From the NCBI RefSeq assembly GCF_009295825.1, contig NZ_WHKF01000002.1, positions 682,001 to 746,000 on the forward strand: 64,000 nucleotides of DNA. Direction: 5' to 3'. This stretch comes from Marinifilum sp. N1E240 (GTDB taxonomy: Bacteria > Bacteroidota > Bacteroidia > Bacteroidales > Marinifilaceae). The position numbers and the translations under genes are program-made. Below the pieces are notes generated by a model. That model did no database searches. It saw only the letters and a program-made list of their open reading frames with translations, and was not told the origin of the DNA. Positions within the stretch are counted from its first letter, which is position 1; each line of letters opens with the position of its first letter. Positions 18,556 through 27,542 of the stretch are shown one piece after another.

Positions 18556-19778
18556 ACATGTCTAGCATCTTCGAGATGCTTGACATGTTACAATTTATAT
18601 TTGAAATAGGAGATGGAGTCTCCAATTTTTCAAGTTGAGTTTTTCCCTTTTAGGGAAAATGCCGATAGGCAAAAGGGCGAACTAGTAAAAAATGTAAATA
18701 AAAACACCTCTCTGGCTGTTGACATTTGATTCACTTGTGTCTATTTAAAAGGAGTTCACGAACAACGCTTCGCTTCGTTTCCCTTAAAAGGGGAGAACTC
18801 ACCAATTGTACGGTAGTACAAGATTCAAGTGTTTTGATTAGCTCTCAGCTTCTAGCAAAAAACGATTTTTGTGCCAATGGACAATACATGTCTAGCATCT
18901 TCGAGATGCTTGACATGTTACAATTCTTATTTGAAATAGAAGATTGAGTCTCCGATTTTTCAAGTTGAGTTTTTCCCTTCCAGGGAAAATGCTGACAGGC
19001 AAAAGGGTGAAATAGTAAGAAATGTAAATAAAAACACCCCTCTGGCTGTCACCTTCTCCCCTAAAAGGGGAGAACTCACCAATTGTACGTTAGTACAAGA
19101 TTCAAGTGTTTTGATTAGCCCTTAGCTTCTAGTAAAAAACGATTTTTGTGCCAATGAACAATACATGTCTAGCATCTTCGAGATGCTTGACATGTTACAA
19201 TCCTTATTTGAAATAGAAGATTGAGTCTCCGATTTTTCAAGTTGAGTTTTTCCCTTCCAGGGAAAATGCCGATAGGCAAAAGGGCGAACTAGTAAAAAAT
19301 GTAAATAAAAACACCTCTCTGGCTGTTACCATTTGATTCACTTGTATCTATTTAAAAGGAGTTCACGAACTACGCTTCACTTCGTTTCCCCTAAAAGGTG
19401 AGAACTCACTAATTTTAAGGTAGGGCAAAATTCGAGTGTTTTGATTAGCCCTCAGCTTCTAGTAAAAAACGATTTTTGTACCAATGAACAATACATGTCT
19501 AGCATCTTCAAGATGCTTGACATGTTACAATTTATAATTGAAATAGGAGATGGAGTCTCCAATTTTTCAAGTTGAGTTTTTCCCTTTTAGGGAAAATGCC
19601 GATAGGCAAAAGGGTGAAAAAATAAAAAATTTCCCCCAAGCACCCCTCTGGCTATCGCCATTTGATTCACTTGTGTCTATTTAAAAGGAGTTCACGAACT
19701 AGGCTTCGCTTCGTTTCCCCTAAAAGGGGAGAACTCACCAATTGTACGGTAGTGCAAGATTCGAGTGTCTATGATATT
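18556..19778. repeat. Tandem array of four 277-330 bp composite repeats with 33-nt palindromes
   Basis: Units start with the 33-nt palindrome at 18556, 18886, 19163 and 19493, giving spacings of 330, 277 and 330 bp. Each unit then carries the GAGTTTTTCCCTT...GGGAAAATGCCGA...AAAAGGGYGAA module shared with the 14-15 kb array, a CTCTGGCTGT segment, an AAAAGGRGARAACTCACCAATT segment (absent bases differ by unit), and an AACGATTTTTGTGCCAATG tail. The second unit lacks the GATTCACTTGTGTCTATTT insertion, which explains its shorter length. The palindrome arms are almost unchanged among copies while the spacers vary (TTCG or TTCA). Confidence 0.88.
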
Positions 19779-19820
19779 AAAAAATCCAGCAAGGCACATC
19801 TTACTGGATTTTTTAGTTTT
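19779..19820. terminator. Intrinsic terminator (works in either direction)
   Basis: AAAAAATCCAG and CTGGATTTTTTAG form a stem with a 14-nt loop and T-runs on both strands, between the repeat array and the convergent gene at 19936-20580. Confidence 0.65.
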
Positions 19821-19865
19821 TTAATTTGCACTTAGCTCGCTGTTCTTATCCGAAAAATGCATCTT

Positions 19866-19930
19866 GCTAACCGCTAACCGCTAACCGCTAACCGCTAACC
19901 GCTAACCGCTAACCGCTAACCGCTAACCGC
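19866..19930. repeat. Heptamer microsatellite GCTAACC
   Basis: About nine uninterrupted copies of the 7-bp unit GCTAACC end 6 bp before the stop codon of the minus-strand gene. A 7-bp unit is not a multiple of three, so expansion into the gene would change its reading frame. Confidence 0.95.
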
Positions 19931-19935
19931 TTTTC

Positions 19936-20580
19936 CTAATCAATCGGCTCCAAAACCACTCTCGCCACATTCGATTTTTTACCCACTGTTTTGCCATTGT
20001 ACAGGTAGTAGGCGTAATATTCTCTTACCTCGGTCTCCTTAGGATTCAATTTGGCTCTGGTATCGTCGAAGCGGGAAAGGTTCACAGTGGTTTCGAAATT
20101 GTACTCCCCATCGTTAATTTTAGAATACAATTTAATACCATGCATAGGGCTTTTGGTATAAGTAATTTTGGGAACACCAGCCGCCAGTTCTACTCTTAAA
20201 TCTGGACGCTTGTTGTTACTCTCTTCCGTTTTCTTTTCATCTACCAAGCCCAGTTCTCTCTTAGCTTCGATAGGAACACTAGGAAGCATGTCAATTGCTT
20301 TTTTGTATTCTCTCAGCTGCTTGTCGCCACCCGTTTTAAGATCTACAAACTCTTTACGCGAATCGTGAGCCTTTTTAATGGCGGCATTTTTTTGCTTGCG
20401 AGCCTCTTCTATCTTTTTCAAGGTGGCAATTAAAGCCTCGGTAGCTTCTTGTGGCAAGATGCCCGATTCCACAAGAGGAGGTGCTTTCTCAATAAAATTA
20501 TCCGATTTTTCAGAATAACCCTCTTCTGTTGAAGAGATAAAACTCTTAATAGTGCTAATAATTGTTAAGATAAAACTCAT
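19936..20580 (-). CDS. Hypothetical protein with coiled coil and Fn3-like C terminus
   Basis: A 214-residue protein of unrecognised family. Residues 1-20 form one hydrophobic/amphipathic helix. Residues 40-100 are charged and likely a coiled coil (EALIATLKKIEEARKQKN). The C-terminal 85 residues look like a single beta-sandwich (KLYSKINDGEYNFETTVNLSRFDD, then EVREYYAYYLYNGKTVGKKSNVARV), resembling the fibronectin-III-like domain of proteins that handle repeated surface units. No signal peptide cleavage site is clear. It stands alone, next to the heptamer repeat at its 3' end. Confidence 0.65.
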   Translation of the reverse strand: MSFILTIISTIKSFISSTEEGYSEKSDNFIEKAPPLVESGILPQEATEALIATLKKIEEARKQKNAAIKKAHDSRKEFVDLKTGGDKQLREYKKAIDMLPSVPIEAKRELGLVDEKKTEESNNKRPDLRVELAAGVPKITYTKSPMHGIKLYSKINDGEYNFETTVNLSRFDDTRAKLNPKETEVREYYAYYLYNGKTVGKKSNVARVVLEPID

Positions 20581-21460
20581 AACATGGATTTTTGGTTCAT
20601 AAATAAATTAAGTATGTCTTCTCTATTAAAGCTATGAAAGAAGACAAGAAAAAACACGAAAAAAAATACATTTTTTAAATCAATCCTCAGAAGCTCAGTG
20701 TTTTTGGGCGATACAGAAATAATATTTTTACTGATTGATCCTGTTTTTTAGCCAAATTTTAATTTACAAACTCTAAATTATCATTTAGTTAAATAGTTAA
20801 TGCGTATATAATCAGAGATTTATATAAAGTAGGTACAGGCCCTAGAAGTGTAAGTTGCAGGATGTCAATTAAAAACATAAAAAACAAGGGATTCACGAAA
20901 AAAATGACGTTTTCAAGAATAAGAAACATTAGGTAAAAAGAATATTCTCATGAAATATTTCTATAAAGCGCTAAAAATAAAGATTATAGTATTTCTGGTT
21001 CTATTGAAAATGTAATGAGGTGATAAATAGAAAATTAGCCCACTTTCACTTATTTAGAAATTCTATTCGGCTCAAAACACTTTATTCTGATGGTAAAACA
21101 CTTTCCATTTAAGTCAAAATCAATTGTATTTACTTCAAATTACTTTCCATTTGCTGTATGATAAACTCTATTCTGCACAAGTGAGATTCTTTTTTACCCA
21201 TTACAATTTGTTTCCAATGCAATAGTAAAGTCTACAATAAGAATAATATGTTTTTTTGATTTGGTAATTATTGTTAATTTTAGGGAGTGAGATGTGTTTA
21301 AGGGGTATGCTCTTAAAATCACTTACAGTTGTATTATAAGCGTTGTTGTCTCACAATATGAATGTGCTACCAACAATTTTTAAAAAATAACAACAATATT
21401 ATATGTTACAAATAAGATAAGCTTTTTTCAAGGACATCACTTCATAAACAATATAATGTT
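20581..21460. other. 880-bp intergenic region, no gene seen
   Basis: Very AT-rich spacer between the hypothetical gene and the ABC-3C operon. I saw no open frame with coding character, no tRNA, no strong hairpin and no copy of the neighbouring repeats. It may mark the left edge of the accessory island and must carry the promoter of the ABC-3C operon. Confidence 0.5.
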
Positions 21461-22675
21461 ATGAGTAATAAAACATACGCAGAAAAAACTGCGGCAGAAA
21501 CTAAATCCATTGGTTTCGATTATCAATATTATTTCTTTCTATGGAAGGTTATTTCACTATCTCCCAGTGAATCAGTTGGACTAGAAGTCAAAGATGATGT
21601 ACACTGTGATCTGAATAATGATTATGTACTGCTTTATCAATTGAAACACACTATTAAAAGAAAAGCAGACAATAGTCCAGCTAATTTAACTACGTCAGAC
21701 TTAGATATGTGGAAAACACTTTCCAATTGGTCTAAGATGATTACCGATGAAAATGATGGAAGAGCAAATAAACAAGCTCAATTGGATTTTATAAAAAAAG
21801 TAAGTTTTGTTTTAGCAAGTAATAAATCATCAAATACTTCTAATAAAGTTATTAATAATATTAAAGACCTTCAAAAAGGAAGAAAGAAAGTGGCAGATGT
21901 TCGGTCATTCTTCAACAATTTAAAAAGAAGCACAAAAGATGATGACTTAAAAGGTTATGTTTCTGATGTTAATAATATGGAAGGTGCTGTTCTTGAGAAG
22001 TTCCTAATGCATACTTATTTTCATTTAGATGATGATGATCTAATTAAAAAGTGTAAGAGTGCAATAAAGTCTAAAATGATTCCTTTGAATAAAATAAATG
22101 ACTGTTTTGCATTATTAGACTCAAGTATAAGAGCAGATAATTTTTTAAATATTAAAAATGGAGAAAAAATTGAAATCACTTTTGATAATTTTTATAAGAA
22201 GTATCGTCGATGTTTCGATACTTACAGAAATGAAAATCTAAATATTCGGCAGTATAATGGAATACTGCCCGACAACCTAGAGGATCAAGTTTTTATTAAG
22301 CAATTAAAAGAAATAGGTTTTGTAGAGCAAGATGATTTTGAATTAATTTCTGAACTAAGCCGATTTAAAATTAAATTATTGGATAACCTTGAAAATTGGA
22401 AGCAAGAAGGAGATGTTACTCAAGATGAATTATTACGTCTAAAAAATGACGCTCTAAACATATGGAATAGAGAGTTTCGTTTTAAATATTTAGGAAATGT
22501 ATCTGAGGAAGAATATAATATAAAAGGAATAGAATTATTGCAAATTATTTTGAGAAATAATCTAAAACTAGGAGAACAAGAATTAGATGTTGATTTGAGT
22601 AATGGTAGGTATTATTCGTTGTCTGATGAACCAGTTATTGGCTGGCGAAAAGATTGGAAAAAATATAAGAAATGA
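21461..22675 (+). CDS. ABC-3C system effector/C-terminal-domain protein with PD-(D/E)xK-like N terminus
   Basis: A 404-residue cytoplasmic protein. Residues 18-64 resemble the nuclease core of Cap4/DUF4297-type endonucleases: a helix GFDYQYYFFLWKV, then GLEVKDDVHCD with Glu42 and Asp45/Asp46, and YQLKH with Gln60-x-Lys62. From about residue 240 to the end is a domain with the spacing expected of the C-terminal domains in ABC-three-component (ABC-3C) systems, which couple the effector to the ATPase. The stop codon overlaps the start of the middle-component gene (ATGA). It is probably a DNA-cutting toxin held in check by its partners; this is inference from the family. Confidence 0.78.
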   Translation: MSNKTYAEKTAAETKSIGFDYQYYFFLWKVISLSPSESVGLEVKDDVHCDLNNDYVLLYQLKHTIKRKADNSPANLTTSDLDMWKTLSNWSKMITDENDGRANKQAQLDFIKKVSFVLASNKSSNTSNKVINNIKDLQKGRKKVADVRSFFNNLKRSTKDDDLKGYVSDVNNMEGAVLEKFLMHTYFHLDDDDLIKKCKSAIKSKMIPLNKINDCFALLDSSIRADNFLNIKNGEKIEITFDNFYKKYRRCFDTYRNENLNIRQYNGILPDNLEDQVFIKQLKEIGFVEQDDFELISELSRFKIKLLDNLENWKQEGDVTQDELLRLKNDALNIWNREFRFKYLGNVSEEEYNIKGIELLQIILRNNLKLGEQELDVDLSNGRYYSLSDEPVIGWRKDWKKYKK

Positions 22676-23112
22676 AGGTAGATTATAATAATATAGGTGT
22701 TGGCGCTTTAGCAATAGGTTCTATTCTAAACAATATTGAAGAATTGACAATAGCAAAAGCGACTTTAATATTGCCATTTGTGACTCACAGTGAAAGCTTA
22801 AATTACTTATCTAGAGCAAATACTCAAGTTAAAAGCATTGAAAAATTAATATCAGAGAAAACAAGTTTTTTTTCAAATTTCAACGCGAGATATTATGACT
22901 CGTTAAGTTTATCATTATCATCCATTCAATATCTTACAGACATGGAGTATGCTGAATTTAAAGATGGTACATTAATAATGCTTAAACCATTAGAGTATAA
23001 TAAGAAGATGGGAAATAGGGCTAATAAGATATTTAAAGCGGCTAATAATATTTCAGAACTACTCACAGAAAGAGATACAAACCTATTTTTAAATTTAAGA
23101 ATTGAATTATGA
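22672..23112 (+). CDS. ABC-3C system middle component
   Basis: A 146-residue protein between, and overlapping by 4 bp on both sides, the effector and the ABC ATPase. Size, position and features fit the small middle component of ABC-3C systems: an N-terminal GALAIGSILNN helix, a hydrophobic LILPFVTHSESLNYLSRA stretch, and a compact winged-helix-like C-terminal half ending in LKPLEYNKKMGNRANKI. The middle component is thought to bridge the ATPase and the effector. Sequence alone would not be convincing; the gene order makes the call. Confidence 0.75.
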   Translation: MKVDYNNIGVGALAIGSILNNIEELTIAKATLILPFVTHSESLNYLSRANTQVKSIEKLISEKTSFFSNFNARYYDSLSLSLSSIQYLTDMEYAEFKDGTLIMLKPLEYNKKMGNRANKIFKAANNISELLTERDTNLFLNLRIEL

Positions 23113-24956
23113 ATTTTAATATAAACAAGATAATATTATGGCTTAAAAATGGTAAAATACGAGAGATAAAATTTGAGCCAAACAAAGTAAATATAATCAC
23201 AGGAGGTAGTCATACTGGTAAAAGTGCAATACTTGAAATTGTTGACTACTGCCTTTTCTCCAGCAAATCTCGGATTTCTGAAAGCATGATTAATGAAAAT
23301 ATTCTATGGTATGGTATAAATATTTCAATAAATGATAAAAAATATACAATAGCAAGGAAGGCACTTATTGAAGGAAAAGTTTCTAACGATTATTTCTTCT
23401 CATCTTTTGGAGAAACACCAACTGTTGTCGTATCTAACAATTCCGATTCTGCTATAAAATCAATACTTGAGACTGAATTTAGAATAGATAGTGATGCAAA
23501 ATTCCCAACAAATTTTGGAAGTAATTATATAAAAGCTGGAACAAAAATATCTTTGAGATATTTTTTAATGTTTAATACAATTTCTGGTAATATAATAGAA
23601 AATGATGAAGGGGTATTTTTCGATAAACAAAATGAAATAAGGTATAAGGAAGCTCTACCAAGAATATTTGATTTAGCACTAGGAATAGAAAAGGTTGAAA
23701 ATGTTTTAAAAGCTGAGAAGAAAGCTGAACTAGAGAAAGAACTTGCAAAACTGAATCGAAAGAATAATAGAATAGTTTCTAAAGCAAATGATTTTGCTAA
23801 AGAAAGAACTAACATACTGAGAAAAGCAAAGGAATATAATGTAATTAAAGTAGATACTAGTTCGGAAAATGCAATTACAGAACTTGAAGAAGCTATTAAA
23901 GGAATTGAAGTAAAGCAATCAATAAAAAGTGATAAGGAAAAATTAGAATTATCTTTTTATACTTTGCAAAGAAAAATAAGAAATATTAAGAAATTTTCCA
24001 GAGAATATACTAAGTATAAATCAACAATTAAAAACCTAAATGATAGCTTAAAACCTATTGAATTCTTAAAAAACAAAGATCATGAGATAATTAAGACATC
24101 AATATTTGATGATCTTTTAAATTCGTTAACTACGGATTTAGATTCTATACGTAATGCTTACAAGACAAATACACCTATTGATCGACAAGTTAATGATAAT
24201 ATTAAGGATTTAGAGTATAAGCTTAGTGAGATTAAGACAAAATTAGATCAGTTCCCCAAAGAAAATAAAAACTTTAAAAGTGAAAAGGAGAAATACTTTT
24301 TTCTTGGACAAGTTAAAACAAAACTTGAATTATTATCGTCAGAACCTTCATCACTACGATCGACTTTTGATAAAGAAATAAAAGATTTAGAGGAAAAAAT
24401 TAAAAAATTAGTAATAGACAGTACTGAAGAAAAAAGAGAATTAACAATCAAATTAACTGAAGAAATTATATGTGAATATATTGAGAATTCGGAAAAAGCT
24501 TTGGCTAATTATGCGACATATCAACCAGTTTTAGATTATAAAAATAAAACATTGTTATTGAGAAAACCTAAAACATCTTATATTGAAAATGTTGGTAGTA
24601 GTTCAAATCATATGTTTTTACATTTGTTTTTTTCCTTGGCTATGCATGAAGTTATTTTTCAAAATAAATCACCATTTGTTGCACCATTATTATTAATTGA
24701 TCAACCAAGTAGACCATATTATGGAACAAATGGAAAAAGAAAACCTGATTCTCCTGAGACTGATGACTATAAGATTAGAAAAGCTTTTGAATTATTAAAT
24801 AGTTTTGTAGCAACAAGAAAAGAGAATGAAGGAAATTTTCAGATGATTGTTCTAGAACACATACCGTTCGAGGCAATATCAGATTTGAACCATGTTCATT
24901 TAGTTGAAGAATTTCATGATAGTAATGCATTAATTCCTAAGTCATTCCTCGATTAA
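23109..24956 (+). CDS. ABC-3C system ATPase (DUF3732-type, SMC/Rad50-like)
   Basis: A 615-residue ABC ATPase of the SMC/Rad50 kind without membrane segments. Walker A is GGSHTGKSA (Lys38, Ser39). A long coiled-coil insertion spans about residues 190-440 (KAELEKELAKLNRKNNR and several later heptad stretches). A degenerate signature region includes SSSNHMFLHLFFSLAMHE, Walker B is LLLIDQPSRP, and the switch His is in VLEHIPFE. Phe/Trp-rich DUF3732 features such as the YYGTNGKR insert after Walker B are present. It should sense foreign nucleic acid or replication structures and release the effector. Last gene of the operon. Confidence 0.83.
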   Translation: MNFNINKIILWLKNGKIREIKFEPNKVNIITGGSHTGKSAILEIVDYCLFSSKSRISESMINENILWYGINISINDKKYTIARKALIEGKVSNDYFFSSFGETPTVVVSNNSDSAIKSILETEFRIDSDAKFPTNFGSNYIKAGTKISLRYFLMFNTISGNIIENDEGVFFDKQNEIRYKEALPRIFDLALGIEKVENVLKAEKKAELEKELAKLNRKNNRIVSKANDFAKERTNILRKAKEYNVIKVDTSSENAITELEEAIKGIEVKQSIKSDKEKLELSFYTLQRKIRNIKKFSREYTKYKSTIKNLNDSLKPIEFLKNKDHEIIKTSIFDDLLNSLTTDLDSIRNAYKTNTPIDRQVNDNIKDLEYKLSEIKTKLDQFPKENKNFKSEKEKYFFLGQVKTKLELLSSEPSSLRSTFDKEIKDLEEKIKKLVIDSTEEKRELTIKLTEEIICEYIENSEKALANYATYQPVLDYKNKTLLLRKPKTSYIENVGSSSNHMFLHLFFSLAMHEVIFQNKSPFVAPLLLIDQPSRPYYGTNGKRKPDSPETDDYKIRKAFELLNSFVATRKENEGNFQMIVLEHIPFEAISDLNHVHLVEEFHDSNALIPKSFLD

Positions 24957-24964
24957 TAATAAGT

Positions 24965-24978
24965 TCGCGCTAGCGCGA
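24965..24978. repeat. Perfect 14-bp palindrome
   Basis: TCGCGCTAGCGCGA is a perfect palindrome 9 bp after the ABC-3C operon. Its core GCTAGCGCGAG recurs in the hairpin elements at 26.27, 27.19 and 30.78 kb, so it is probably a remnant of the same repeat family. It could also act as a weak terminator. Confidence 0.7.
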
Positions 24979-25039
24979 GATTGCTAATTAGTGTAATTAT
25001 GTATGCATTTATAATCCAATACCTCAAAAACCTTAAGCA

Positions 25040-26215
25040 ATGAATACTTTAACAATGGAAAGCCCAAGTAAAATAACTCCAAGAGAAAGAGGAGATTCGC
25101 TAGAGCTGGCAGTGGAACACATATTTAGTGTGGCTGGATTTAAAACTAGTCGAAATGTTTGGATTGCAAAGTATGAGGTTGATGTTGTTGCTGAGATTGG
25201 AGACCGAAAGGTTATTGTGGAATGTAAGAATTACCAGAATAGTACTCTTACCATTAGAAATTTAATACATCAATGGCACAGTAAGAACCAAATTATAAAA
25301 GCTCATAAAATTATTATTGCTTTAGCCGGACTCGTTATTAAGGATAGTGACTATGCCTTGGCTGCTGAATTTGATGTTGAGCTTTGGAGTCAGGATGATA
25401 TTTCAGAGATGTTTAATTTATCCTTAAAGCCTGATGAGTTAAGAAAAAAGTTAATTGAAAAGATTGATTTTCGGCCTATTAGTATTGCAGAAAGGTATAG
25501 GGATGATATTGCCTACTTGGTGATCAAACCTTTGTTGTCGTATTATGATATTGCTGAGGAAGAATTGTTTAGATTGTTTAATAGGTGGTTGAGAGCTCAT
25601 ATCTTAACCGAATTACAAATGACCGAAACAACAGCTTCGGAAAGGTCTAATCTTATTGAATTATTTGAAGGTAGTAAAACTAAAAAGAGATTCTTGAACC
25701 TTGGGAAGAAGAAGAGAAAAGAGGTTGAGTATTGGGATGCTGTATACGAGCAGCTACAGTCTTTTGATGTTTTGTCACGAGAAAGACAAGATTACTACTT
25801 GAGTCACATGAATGATTTGCTGAATGAATATGCAGATCAGAAGACATTTTTCAGCAGTGATGATTATTTGGCAAGAACAAGGAAGTTGATTTCATCGAGG
25901 CTGCAAAATGCTATTTTGATGGGACAGTCGTGTTCATTTACAACGAGTGCTATGAGTAATCAAGTTAAGGTGTTTTTTGCAGAGGAAGGAAATGTCGGTA
26001 TTTATATTGGAGGGATCTTAGAAGCTGAGAGTAATGTATTGAATTGGATTATGACTTCGCAATGTATCCCACAAAGAAATGATAATGGAGAAGTTATATC
26101 TTATGGATGGTGGTGCAGTTCTTTAAATGATGCAACCGAAAAACTCTATCGGATTTTTACCGAGTATTATGAAATAAGTGAGAAGAACAGGTTGAAGGAC
26201 GCGCAGATAAAGTAA
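25040..26215 (+). CDS. Mrr-like restriction endonuclease-family protein
   Basis: A 391-residue protein. Residues 15-120 form an Mrr_cat/PD-(D/E)xK domain: RGDSLELAVEHIF helix, Asp48 in YEVDVVA, and Glu61-Cys-Lys63 in VECKNY, all catalytic positions intact. The rest is helical and not recognised, ending in a segment with AEEGNVGIYIGGI. Known members cut modified or foreign DNA. It lies 83 bp after the ABC-3C operon, fitting a defence cluster. The last codons and stop codon (AGATAAAGTAAGC) lie inside a copy of the RAYT-type repeat also found at 27.41 and 28.88 kb, so its native C terminus may have been replaced. Confidence 0.78.
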   Translation: MNTLTMESPSKITPRERGDSLELAVEHIFSVAGFKTSRNVWIAKYEVDVVAEIGDRKVIVECKNYQNSTLTIRNLIHQWHSKNQIIKAHKIIIALAGLVIKDSDYALAAEFDVELWSQDDISEMFNLSLKPDELRKKLIEKIDFRPISIAERYRDDIAYLVIKPLLSYYDIAEEELFRLFNRWLRAHILTELQMTETTASERSNLIELFEGSKTKKRFLNLGKKKRKEVEYWDAVYEQLQSFDVLSRERQDYYLSHMNDLLNEYADQKTFFSSDDYLARTRKLISSRLQNAILMGQSCSFTTSAMSNQVKVFFAEEGNVGIYIGGILEAESNVLNWIMTSQCIPQRNDNGEVISYGWWCSSLNDATEKLYRIFTEYYEISEKNRLKDAQIK

Positions 26216-26311
26216 GCTATGAGGAATTTGCTTGGTATGGCTAAGAAACATGCTTAGCATATTTTCCCCAGCTAGCGCGAGCTTGCAGCTCGTGTTTTGC
26301 GAATGCAATGG
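26203..26311. repeat. RAYT-associated hairpin element, copy 1
   Basis: Begins with AGATAAAGTAAGCTATGAGG, which includes the stop codon of the Mrr-like gene. It continues through TATGGCTAAGAAACATGC and ends with the hairpin GCGAGCTTGCAGCTCGTG and TTTTGCGAATGCAATGG. The second half matches the copies at 27.19, 27.47 and 28.95 kb. Confidence 0.8.
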
Positions 26312-26394
26312 AGGTCTTTGGTATAAAACAACAATAGCATTACTGTTACAAACTAGTTGTGCTTAATTAATGAAACTGTTTGTAAAACTCACAA

Positions 26395-27183
26395 ATGAAA
26401 AGATTAAGAGAAATATTCCGATTAGCAAAGGTAGAGGATAATGAAGATATTTTTACGGGTATTGTTACTGAAGATGGAGTTGTAAAGAGTTCTTTTATGG
26501 AGGATACTTCGATGTCATTTACACTTTTTGCATACATTAAAAATAACTCCGAGATAATTGAAGACAATATTTATGTCACTAAAAAAATACGTTCAATTGA
26601 CACAAAAGTAAAAGGGATTGAACCTTTATCTATAGTACAAATTTCGGGTGAGGAATATACACAATACAACCAAAATAGGATAAGGCTGAATAAATTGCTA
26701 AAATCAAATATTAAGAATGAGAGATTAGAAAAAATTCTAGCCAAACGAAAAGAACCGGTAATTTATGAAAGTTTAACCTTAGGTAAGTTTGAACTTGATA
26801 GGAGGCTTGATTGGTTTGAAGGTAAAACGGACTGGAACGGAAGATTGATCGATGTCTGTTTAATAGGTGAACACGACAAATTAGATAGTATAGAGAAGAA
26901 GGCAGTTTTAATTGTACAGAATCATCAAGATTGGGATACTTATATAAAAGAAAAGATTTGTGAGGAACTTTTAAGCTTAAAAAATGAGACTTGGTTGGAG
27001 GAAGATGAAAAGCCGTTAACAGCTGATGAATTCATTTCCAGGATTTACCTTGAATCAATTAACCTTAATGATACAGATGAGTTTCAAATGAATTTTAATG
27101 ATGGAGATATATTTTGGGGACATGCTATTACTGTAGAAACTGATTTGAAGAAAAATATTGAAGATATTGGAATAGAAGGATAA
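26395..27183 (+). CDS. DUF2262-like protein
   Basis: A 262-residue cytoplasmic protein. The C-terminal half (about residues 125-255) matches DUF2262 features: FELDRRLDWFEGKTDWNG, a hydrophobic core strand around AVLIVQNHQDW, and the terminal FNDGDIFWGHAITVETDL. The N-terminal half is not recognised. DUF2262 proteins are uncharacterised and occur beside toxin/immunity genes in several bacteria. The gene stands alone between two copies of the RAYT-associated hairpin. Confidence 0.6.
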   Translation: MKRLREIFRLAKVEDNEDIFTGIVTEDGVVKSSFMEDTSMSFTLFAYIKNNSEIIEDNIYVTKKIRSIDTKVKGIEPLSIVQISGEEYTQYNQNRIRLNKLLKSNIKNERLEKILAKRKEPVIYESLTLGKFELDRRLDWFEGKTDWNGRLIDVCLIGEHDKLDSIEKKAVLIVQNHQDWDTYIKEKICEELLSLKNETWLEEDEKPLTADEFISRIYLESINLNDTDEFQMNFNDGDIFWGHAITVETDLKKNIEDIGIEG

Positions 27184-27184
27184 C

Positions 27185-27231
27185 CCCCAGCTAGCGCGAG
27201 CTTGTAGCTCGTGTTTTGCGAATGCAATAAC
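27185..27231. repeat. RAYT-associated hairpin element, copy 2 (short form)
   Basis: CCCCAGCTAGCGCGAGCTTG followed by TAGCTCGTGTTTTGCGAATG, 2 bp after the stop of the DUF2262-like gene. The arms CGAGCT and AGCTCG form a tight hairpin. Only the right end of the long element is present. Confidence 0.8.
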
Positions 27232-27351
27232 AACATTTAAAGAAATTTAATTATTGGCATGGCAACCTGGGAGCTACAAACCAGAAGTCGCAAGAAATAG
27301 GAAGTTGTAGATTGAATTGATAAACTAAAGAAGAACTGTATAAATGAAACG

Positions 27352-27526
27352 ATTTTGGAGGGTGTTGTGGTAGCAATGTAAAACCACACGAGAGGACTCG
27401 TGCGGTAGCAGGAGGCAGATAAAGTAAGCTATGAGGAAATTGCTTGGTATGGCTAAGAAAACATGCTTAGCATATTTCTCTCGTTAGTGCAATTTTATAG
27501 CTCATGCTATTTAAATTCAATGGTTA
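27352..27526. repeat. RAYT-associated element, copy 3 (long form, carrying RAYT 3' end)
   Basis: Starts with TTTTGGAGGGTGTTGTGGTA, which is the 3' end of the transposase gene at 28298-28852 without the rest of the gene. It continues with the hairpin ACCACACGAG / CTCGTGCGGT, AGATAAAGTAAGCTATGAGG, TATGGCTAAGAAAACATGC and a diverged form of the terminal hairpin. A TTG-free scan finds no complete gene here; it looks like a transposase-less mobile unit. Confidence 0.82.
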
Positions 27527-27542
27527 CAGCAAATAATAAGAA

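Noticed and set aside
18726-18947. 73-residue open frame in the second repeat array
   Set aside because: It is a translation of the repeat module and differs among copies; no coding character.
18556-19778. CRISPR-like array
   Set aside because: Units are 277-330 bp and the regions between palindromes are themselves repeated, not unique spacers. No cas gene is present.
19866-19930. CRISPR or telomere-like repeat
   Set aside because: A simple 7-bp microsatellite without spacers.
21461-24956. CBASS system (Cap4 nuclease)
   Set aside because: The nuclease-like core resembles Cap4, but no CD-NTase or SAVED domain is present; the partners are an ABC ATPase and a middle component.
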